A stretch of DNA of 64,000 bases. Origin: Ricordea florida. Lineage: Eukaryota; Cnidaria; Anthozoa; Corallimorpharia; Ricordeidae. Both the position numbers and the translations under genes were made by a program. Of this stretch, positions 27,501 through 37,200 are shown one piece after another. Positions within the stretch are counted from its first letter, which is position 1. Each line of letters starts with the position of its first letter. The notes under the pieces are model-generated. The model saw only the letters and a list, made by a program, of their open reading frames with translations, was not told the DNA's origin and searched no databases. The stretch lies in contig OX453273.1 of assembly GCA_949710005.1 (NCBI GenBank), forward strand, positions 9,525,246 to 9,589,245, written 5' to 3'.

Positions 27501-30500
27501 TAAGAATACTTGTCTCGTATTTTCTAGGTTGTGCCAATGAACTATAAAACACAGCTTAATGAACACGAGACATGCTGCAAATATAGCAAATAATACATGC
27601 TGCGATCAAATTTGACCCTTCTATACATTCACTCAAATTGATCCCGGTCAATAAACAGAGGTTTTGCTGATTGACTTTTGCATCCATCTGGATGTGTTCT
27701 CGGTTTTCTTTGTCAAAATGCACTTATGACTCAAGGAGGATAAACAGTCAACATCATTCAAGGTAACTTCGATTGATCTTGATCTTTAATCATTCTCAAA
27801 GATGCATTTTGTTGAGAATGTTGACCATGGTACGAATCGTCCAGAGGGTTGGGTACGAACCATCCCAGATTGGGTACGAATCGTCTGAGTACGAACTGGT
27901 CGTGGGTACGAAACGACTGGATACCGTTCTCGATCACTTTACACTTTCTTTAAACTTTTGGGGGATGGAAGCTCTGAAGGTCTGCACCATTTTCAAAAGC
28001 AAAAGAAAAGAAAAAAAAAGATTCTTATTCGAAAAGTTACTCAAAATCAAAAAAAGTTGCTCGAAAGTTGCCTAATAACCTGCGATCAGGCGATTTTTTT
28101 TTTTGGTTTTTGGTCTTTTTGTTTTTTTGGCGGGGGAAAAAAATACGCCTGATACAATTGTTTGTCAATTCGTCTGCCGCCCCCTAATTAAAGGATCTGT
28201 CAACGGGAATGTGGGCCACGTCTACAGACAAGCGTGAACCAATCAGAATTTACCGGAAGTAGCTTCGTTGTCTGAGCTGTGCAGAAGCGAGTTAAGCAGG
28301 CTTATTTTGCGTCGTGTCGTATGGCAGTTTAAGACGAGTTTTCCTAAGAAGGTGAACAAAACATGCCACTTTTGTGCGATTAATGTTTCATCTGGAGAAG
28401 GCACTGTTCCTCTCTTTAAGCCACCGAAAAACAAAGAGTTTTGCGGGAAAAGTTTTTCTAAAACTGGAACTGTCATCCTCTCCGATCTTGTTAAGAGCGT
28501 CGGAATAGATATTGATTCTACCTCAGAAAGTGACTCGTCACTGTGTAAAAAATGTGCAAGGAAAATTTTCAATTGTTGTACTATGTTTCACGAGCTGGAA
28601 GAAGGATTTATGTCAAAGATCGTTTCTGCGAGCGAAACAAACGACGATGAATGTAGCGGTGGTGGAAATAAACGTCTTTACAGTGAGAATTATTAATTAA
28701 CTCCCGGTTCTAAAAAGCAGAGAGGTTCTTCGTCCCGGAGAGCAGAAGGTGGGAGTAAATCGAGGAAAACGCTTTTTCAATTGAATTCTGCCTGGTCGAA
28801 TATAGTCCAAGGGACTTACTACAGCAACAGTTGTTTTAATGCCATCTGCAGTCTGCCCCATATGTGACAACACTTTTGGTATCAACTGATAGATGGCGCT
28901 TTTGCCGAATCCCGTGGGAAGCACAGAGAAAACATCTTTTTTTTCACAAACAATTCGCCGAATACACTCCCTTTGTTGCTCTTTAAGAGTTCTGTGCACA
29001 AAACCCTCGAGAGACGCATCTAAAGCTGATACAAACTCGCTTTCTCTGTCTTGCACTACCGCCGCCATGATGAAAATTCGTCTTGCTCAGAGTATTTTTA
29101 GACCGGATGTGAAACCTCTTTACAGGTAACCAATCAGCATAAAGGTTCATGTTGTCTATTGTTTCACGACCAATCAGAAAGAAGTCCAGATTCTGGACTA
29201 GATGCAGACGAATTGATAAACAGTTGTATCAGGCGTATTTTTTTTCCCCCGCCAAAAAAACAAAAAAACCAAAAACCAAAAAAAAATCGCCTGATCGCAG
29301 GTTAGTTGCCTAACAGAATCTGTTCCACAAAAATAAGTACGGTAGAATACCGATTTCTCGAACCTTCAAGGGAAACGAAAATTGGTTTGAATTGTCTGGA
29401 GTTTCGAGTTATCGAGAACAAAATTACATAGAAAATTACCTAGAGGGCAACGAAAATTGGTTCGAGTAATAATGAGGTTCGAAAGACAGGAGGGTTCGAA
29501 AAATTGGGCAGCTTGATATGTTTACTATTGATAAGGTACTGTTACATACTAAGTTGGGCCAACCACTTGGTAAGCTGGGTACACGGAGTCTGTAGACCAG
29601 TAGCCGCCGAGCTGGTTGGACAGACGAATAGAATACTTGACCCGTTTAGGAAGTTGTGCCTCGTCTTTGATATCAAATACTATGGCTTGATACACGTACA
29701 AAGGAAGAAACAAAAAATTGAAATGTTACTTAGGTTAAACTTAAAAAATATAACGATAATAATAATATCAATACCAATAATAATAATAAATAATAATAAT
29801 AATAATAAATAATAATAATAATTATAATAATAATAATTATAATAATAATAATAACCACAATAATGATAATACTATAATAATAATCATAATAATAATTACA
29901 AGTCATTTTAAAGTAAAAAAAATGCTAATGATGATATGATAAGTAAATACATAAATTGGGGTTTTGTCCTTGATAGGAAAAACCAATACGAGTTCTTAAA
30001 AAACTATCTTCGTGAGGTATTTGCGAGAGTCATATTTCTAGTAAAATAAAAGAAAATGAACAGAGGCTATGGCTATCCCGCTACTACTATCGCATCAATC
30101 ATTCAGAGAACTCTAGAGCAGTTGTGCAAACTCTGCCTTTCTGCTCACGCCTGCACATACTGGGGGGGGGGGGGTAGAGTGGCGCAGTGGTGAGAACATT
30201 TGCACCCCCGGCCCACCCCCCGTGACCTATGTGACCCTGGTTCGAATCCTGCAGTCACCTGGTGAATCATTTTGTTATTGTTTCTCTCTTTGCTTTGTGG
30301 GTCTTTCTCCTGCAATTAAGCCAACACTACCAAACTTGAACAGTTACCAAATAGATTCCTTGTGGCAAAAACCTATTTATCTTAACTATTTTCAATTGAG
30401 CTATCTATAATTATTATTACCTCTTTATAATTGTTATCATTTATTAAATTTATCAATATCATTATCATTATCATTATTACACTTGTATCTAATTATTCTG

Positions 30501-31186
30501 CATGCACAAAACTTTCTGTTTGTTCTGCAAATGCAGGATACTTTTACTACACATTTTGAAGATAAAAGAAAACATATATCTGAAAGTTTACGTTTCTTCT
30601 ATATAAATATCTATTAGGATAGCCTTCCATAATGGGTTTCTGTGTTTTTCATTTTTGATGTTAGAGTAACCTCTACAAAGTGGACCCCATTCAAACGGAC
30701 ACCCTGTATTAAGCGGACAATTGGTCTGGTCCTGAAATTAGTGTCTCATAATTATTTTAATACTTTTATAACAAACCCTTATTCAGTGCGGACACTACCA
30801 TGAATTATATTTGATAATTGACGTCGTTAAAAACCTCTGTTGAGCGGATGCTGGACTGAATTTACCATGTATTACGTCCTTGAAAGATCTGATGAAATGG
30901 TGATACCTCTACATATTTAGCTGTCAATAACCTGAAGATTACACCAAACTGTTTACGTATGATTATCATCCACAACAAAAGTTTACCTAACACCCATTAC
31001 AGCATAGAGAAACTGTCCAATGTTAATCATTAACATACAGTGCACAACCTTTACAAACCTTTATCAATGGGATAGCAGCTATAAAGAGGACAAGTTCAGG
31101 GTTCTCCAGAAAATTTTAAGTAGAAAGAGAGGAAATGAAAGTAGATGGCACTGCATTTATTGAAAAGGCGCCGACCGTGCCTTTTA

Positions 31187-31222
<36 letters not shown>

Positions 31223-34200
31223 ACAATCGACCTCAAATCGCATCCGATCGCACAATTCATGAAAAATCGCATAATTCAAAAAATAACGCACAACGTCCAT
31301 AAAATAAAGCATGAATCAACAAGTTTTTTTGGAATTCCTGCAAAAATACGCCATTTTCAAGATGATTTACCTTGGAAAAAGGCTAACAAGACCCTTTCAC
31401 CTTCGATTTCGTATTCATTCGAAGTTAAGGCGTTATTTTGAATGTCAAGGACCTGGTACGAGTCTCATTCTTAAAGAGTCGCCTATTGGTGTAACACAAA
31501 CACGCCCCTTGTTCAGATTAGCCAATCTGAATGGCTGTAATTTCCGGCCGTTTACCCGCACGGCGGACTACCCCCACGGGAGATTTTTGCCAAAAGGAAA
31601 AAAGGGAATTGTCAGAACACGTACTTGCAGATAATCCGCACACAAAAACAAAAGAAAATTAAACAAAATAGTTAGAGAACTCACAAAATTTGAAGCGATG
31701 GAGCGCTTTGAAAATTGCTCTGAGCCTTTTTCAGGCATTTTTTAATTGAACTCGTATTTCTCGTAATTGAGTCATGGAAACACATCGTAAATAATACATG
31801 TTTTTAAAACTTATTGAGTCAGTTAGCCTTCTATAATTATTAGAATCGAAGAAAACTTTATTCCTTGTTTTTTGCTTAACAAAATACTTTTCAGCGTGCT
31901 ATTAGCAAGTTTTCAGAACCACTGAAAACTATTGAGAATTGAACAAACTTGCAAAATTCGGTTCGCAATTTCCTCAAGAAACAATATCTCGTGATCTTCC
32001 GGGTCTTAGAAATTGCTTGAAACGGGATGCGTCGAGTATTTTGGTATTATTTCTATACTTGTAGGAGCCCATTACCCTGATCCTGGGCTCCTGATCTTTG
32101 TCAGTGTTTTGTTTACATGCGTGCCGACAATTATATTTTTATCAACTAATTATGGGGCACCATGAATTGAACAGATCACTAAGACATTTATTTATCTCAG
32201 GTTCTACTTGGTCTAAAAAATCACTTGAAACGGGAATATACTCTACAACGTAAGGCAGTGCTAGCTAGGAATATTTCGCTGATGCGTTGAGTATTCTTAC
32301 ATTATTTTTTCATCACAGACAATGTTAGGTTTGCACTGCAGGTGTGCCGACAGACGTCAGCATCGTGTTTCAGTGTAGCTCCACCTCGTTCCCAGGGTTC
32401 TCTCCTATTCGGGGGCCGAGTAGGAGAGGACCCTGGGAACGAGGTTGAGTTTAGTTTTACACAATAAAATTGTTTCACAGCAGAAACGCATTCAAAATGT
32501 CTTAAGAGCAGCAAAAAAGTGTTTTTCTTATCCTGAAACCTTATAAAACAAGCTTAAAATTGCTCAGAAAAAATCGCATAATCTTCATTATTTATCGCAT
32601 AATTGGCCTCTATAATCGCATAATCTGCCCTGCAAATTTTGCATAATTTGCATTTTTTTATCGCACCCTATCAGAAGGCCTGCTTTTACTCGGCGCAGCT
32701 GCTTATCAGGGCACTGTTATGGGAGGGGGTTGTGCATTGTGAAAGTCCAGGTAGGGAATTTTAACCATAGGCATGGTAACTTTATTTAGTCTCATTTGAT
32801 TTCTTTTATTCATATTGTGGTATTAGCAGCAATTTTATATTATTATATTTCCTCTTGACGTAGTTACTTAATTTAGTCACAAACATTTTATAGTTTTCAA
32901 TAATGTCCATTGCATAAAGTAAAATTGCTTGAGCATGGTTGTCAAATCGACCATTCAGTTTCCTAGTTGGCCCCCATGTTACCTATCAATGTTAGATTTA
33001 ATACAGGCGAGAAAACAGAAAGAGCGTGGAAACAAAGAACAAAGCTAAAAATAATAATTATAGTAAAGTAAAATGTAGTAGAGGTAAAGAGGACAAGTTC
33101 TAGGTAGGAAGGAAGTTTTGTATACCGGTACAGAGCGAGAGATAATACTTACCTAATTTCAAGAGACAGTTATTTTGAGTTTTGCTTAGATAGTAAGTAC
33201 TGTTGACATTTTTAGAAAAAGTGTAGACATTCAAATCTTAAAGGTATCGTGGGATAGACTTCCAAAGATTAACAGCTTTAGATGAAATCATCTGCTTGCC
33301 AGTGTTTGTCCTTTAGCTTTAAATAAGTTATACAAGTAGCTGGCACATTCATGACGACTAGCCAGCAGTGTTTGCCGGTTGCTGGAGCTTTTGGAGAATA
33401 CTGACTTGGGAAGGTTCCCAAGGTATTTGCTTCATAAAGGTTTCAATGTATTTCACAGTTAAACAATCTCTCACCTCCATGGTAAATATCCTCATTGTCA
33501 GCAACTTCATCAACCATGCTCTCTGCAGATGACCAGGGTTTCCCTGTGCTAACGCTTCTATTCACTGCCTTAAAACCACCAATTTCTTCTGCTTTAGCCA
33601 TAAGATTGTACACTGACCATAAAAAAACAGTAATGCAAGAAATGACAATAATAAAATTTTCTATGAAATTAATAATTATTCAATAATAATAATAAGAATA
33701 TAATAATAACAACATAATAATATAATAAAAATAATAATACTATTAATGACTATAATAATAATAATAATAATAATACTTTGATAATAATTAATCAATTGTT
33801 TCTTAAGCACCCATATTGAGTATTACTTCTAGTTAGGATGATTCCTTATTTGGACCTCAGGAGTTAATTCTACCTTCAAAATGAGCAATTAAGCCCCAGC
33901 AATCCAGCTCCAGAAGAAACTGAGCTACTATTTTTTTCACTCTTAAAAAGCATGATCATGTCTTTGATATATCCAACTTTACTGATAGTTTCATGGATTG
34001 CATGGAACATTCTTCCAGTTTATTCCACAGTGGGTTTTCCATCCTCCTTTTAGCACCCAGGTTAAAAAGCATTTTCTCCGATAACTTTCTCTATTTTGTT
34101 CAGAGCATACAATCATCAAATTGTATTCAAAAAGAATTATCCTGAATGTGCTTTTTAAGCTCTCATATCTGTATTTAAATTTCACACTAACCCTAAATGT

Positions 34201-37200
34201 CCATGTATAAGCTGCACCATTTGACACAAAATACTAGTCAAAATCATGGCTGCGGCTTATTTACGGCACCAACTGCGATTGGGGCTTCATTAATATTCAT
34301 TACAAAACTTCTTTCAAAAAACTACTGTTGCCTATTTTGAACTGCAGGCTTTTTTATAGTCTTTACCAAAATTTGAGCTTTCAAATTGGGGGTGTAGGTT
34401 ATCTATGGGTGTGGCTTATACCTGGCCTTTTATGGTACCTTTTATCGGACCGTGGATGTACAGGTATATTTAGAGCTGTTAGTAGTGCTAATGGCTGTGT
34501 ATTTACTGCTTATTGTTAGAAATGACAATTCATCATAGCATTTTGGCATGCTTTCTTAAAGTGAACAATCTCAGACACTCTAGGTTGTGTTTTAACTCAG
34601 ATTTCTACATGCATGTGGTCTTCAGGTGAAACATAAAAGAAGTGTTCTGATAGTATTGACTTGGTTTGCAAGTTACCTTATACATATTATGCACCCTTAA
34701 GTAATGAGTTGTATAAATATTTCTAGCGTCTTTATAGTATTGACTAATCTAATTTTCTTATTAAATTTTCCGTAGCCACTGACCACCTTTATGGAAATAC
34801 CATCCTACAGTACATTTCTATCTCTGATAAAGGTGGACACTAGCCACAGGAAAAAAGATCACGTTATACGAGAAAGAAGCAAATAAAAATTACCTATGCA
34901 TGATCAACATACAATTGAGTCAATGTAAAAGTGAAAATTACCTGTTTTTGTTGCGGGATAATATGCTAAAGTAGGTGTTTCTGCAAAACCAACGGCTACA
35001 ACTTTTTGCACCTCAGAAGTCCTAGAATTTGCTGCAAGAGAATCACAATGATATTAGTAAAGGTAATCATACGGTTTTGAGTTCAATTTGGAATTAATTT
35101 GCACAAGTGAGTTTTTCAAAAAGCTGAAATTGCACGAGCCGCTTTGGCGAGTGCAATTTCAGCTTTTTGAAAAACTCACAAGTGCAAATTAATTCCAAAT
35201 TGAACGAGAAAAACTGTATGATTACTTATTAATAATTCGCCTGGAGGAAGTGCCGGAAGATCTCATTGCAGACAGGAAGTGAGCATTTGACGCAGATTTG
35301 ACACTTTATTTACAGATTGGCTGATGAAGATCAGCTGATAAGGCTACAAACTCAAAGGGTTTTGTTTAAAAATAAAGAATATCATAATCCATTATTGATG
35401 TGTAATTTGCACTGGTGTTACACGTTTTGCACTAGTGTTACACTTTTTGCACTGGTGTTACATCTGAACTGCACTGCTCTCAACCAATCAGAATCGAGTA
35501 ATTTTTTCATGTATATAATTATTATTGGTAGAATTTGTGATGCGTGTCTCTTGATCATTCTTTGTTGGTCATGAATTAGGTGGATTTCACTCTGTCAACA
35601 GATTTAAACCATGGAGAAAAAATTATCTAGAGGATGAGCATGATAAGCACAGGTAATCAAATGGCTTTGATAAGGATTTCTGAAGGTGATTTGTAGCACA
35701 AAAATTCACACTTGTGTTATTTTCACTGTTTCATAATGATGTTTCAGCTACTTAATATATGTATTATGAAACAATAAATATTTTTTATTATATTCCTAGA
35801 CGTTCACTCAACTAAATAGGGACTGCCTGATTGCCTGATTCTTGATCAAGTGGCCTTGACTAAATTCAAAGAGGACCCCAAGTAGGGAACAATTCAGCGA
35901 TAATTTATTGTACCCTGTTCCGGCTACAACAGCACATGGTCAGGGTATGGTAAAAGATGATGTGATAACTAGGATGCATGAAAAACAAGGCAACTTTTTA
36001 CTTTCGTGAATGAACACAGCAATACAAATGAGGAGGCTCAAGACAAAAAGGAACTTGTTCTGAAAGCTAATATCAGGTATTTGGTAAATCATTTACAGTA
36101 TTCAGCATTTTCGTTTTCTTATAAGTTCCAACTTTCTTTAATTCACTCTATTTTTTATTGCTGTTGAAGTGAAAGTCTAAAGAATATGACAAAACATTTA
36201 CTATCAGGTCCCTCGGGAAACCAGTTAGTTTTGTTTTCCCTCAACTCCTGATGTTTTCCTCCACTTCATCTCAGAAAACATCAGGACTCTCAGAAAACAA
36301 AACTTAAACTCAGTGTTTCTCTTGGGACGTGACATCAAGTGTGCATTATACTGTAGTTCAACTCACAGAAACATTCATCCGTTGCATCAGGTGCTGTACT
36401 AAAAATGGTAAAAGCACATTTAACATAATGTCAGTATTAAACCATGACAGTGTCACAATATTTCACACAGTGGAACTTTTGTAAGTGTACATGGACCCTC
36501 AGAAATTGCCCTGGAGTTTGGAAGAAAATAAAAAGTGAAAAGGAAAGGCCCATGTAGATAACAGGGACTGTGTTCCACTGCTTGCAGAACAGAAATATAT
36601 ACAGAAAATTGACTGGGGTTTGATGGCATGCATTGATTCCCAGAAATGTACTGGAATTCAGAAAATAAAATACACCACAAACTGTTGAACACAAAAATAT
36701 AGGCATGCATGTACAGGATTTTTTTGAGTAAAGTGAAACATCGGTGAATGCGGTAAGACACCAACTTGGTGATCTCAGTCAAACGATTGATGCCGTTGTC
36801 CAGCCTGTTTACACAAGTCAGAAGATCAAAGGACAATTCAAACCAAAGGAAGATAAATCTCCAACTGTGAAACAATAAAATGTTTCTTATGATTACAAGT
36901 GTGGTCTGTGTGATGCAGGCTATGCTGGCTTCACGAGTCTATACCTACATCAACGTGTGGATAGGAATATAAGTGATCAACAATCAGCAACCGCATTAAG
37001 GATGAGCATGGAAAGGATCCAGAGACCATTGGAAGCAATTTTGGGACTTTGAAGAAATGTCAGAGTAAACTTGACTGTTCGATTTTTGAAAGTGAAACAT
37101 AAACAAAAAAATGTCACTTAATTACATAGTCTTCATAGACCTTGCAGCACCACAATTAGAATTGAAGTTCAAAGTTCAAATTTCAAAGTTTTTAAATATG

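Larger units (their letters stand above)
28067..29313. mobile_element. Non-autonomous DNA transposon, 9-bp target duplication, about 100-bp inverted repeats
   Basis: Element 28076-29304 (1229 bp). Ends taacctgcgatcaggcga and the exact inverse; the arms stay nearly identical for about 100 bp, to gtctgc. Each arm is itself an imperfect hairpin (atcaggcg ... cgcctgat). A 9-bp duplication gttgcctaa lies at 28067-28075 and 29305-29313. Inside are two converging partial genes (28268-28800 plus, 28800-29068 minus). Long arms and a 9-bp duplication resemble Mutator-like elements, but no transposase is visible, so the superfamily is open. Confidence 0.88.

Noticed and set aside
36453-36875. 140-codon minus-strand frame with hydrophobic stretches
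   Set aside because: It is antisense to the PLE remnant ([15 protein letters not shown] on the plus strand) for part of its length, is not in phase with ABCA exons 2 or 3, and has no splice sites.
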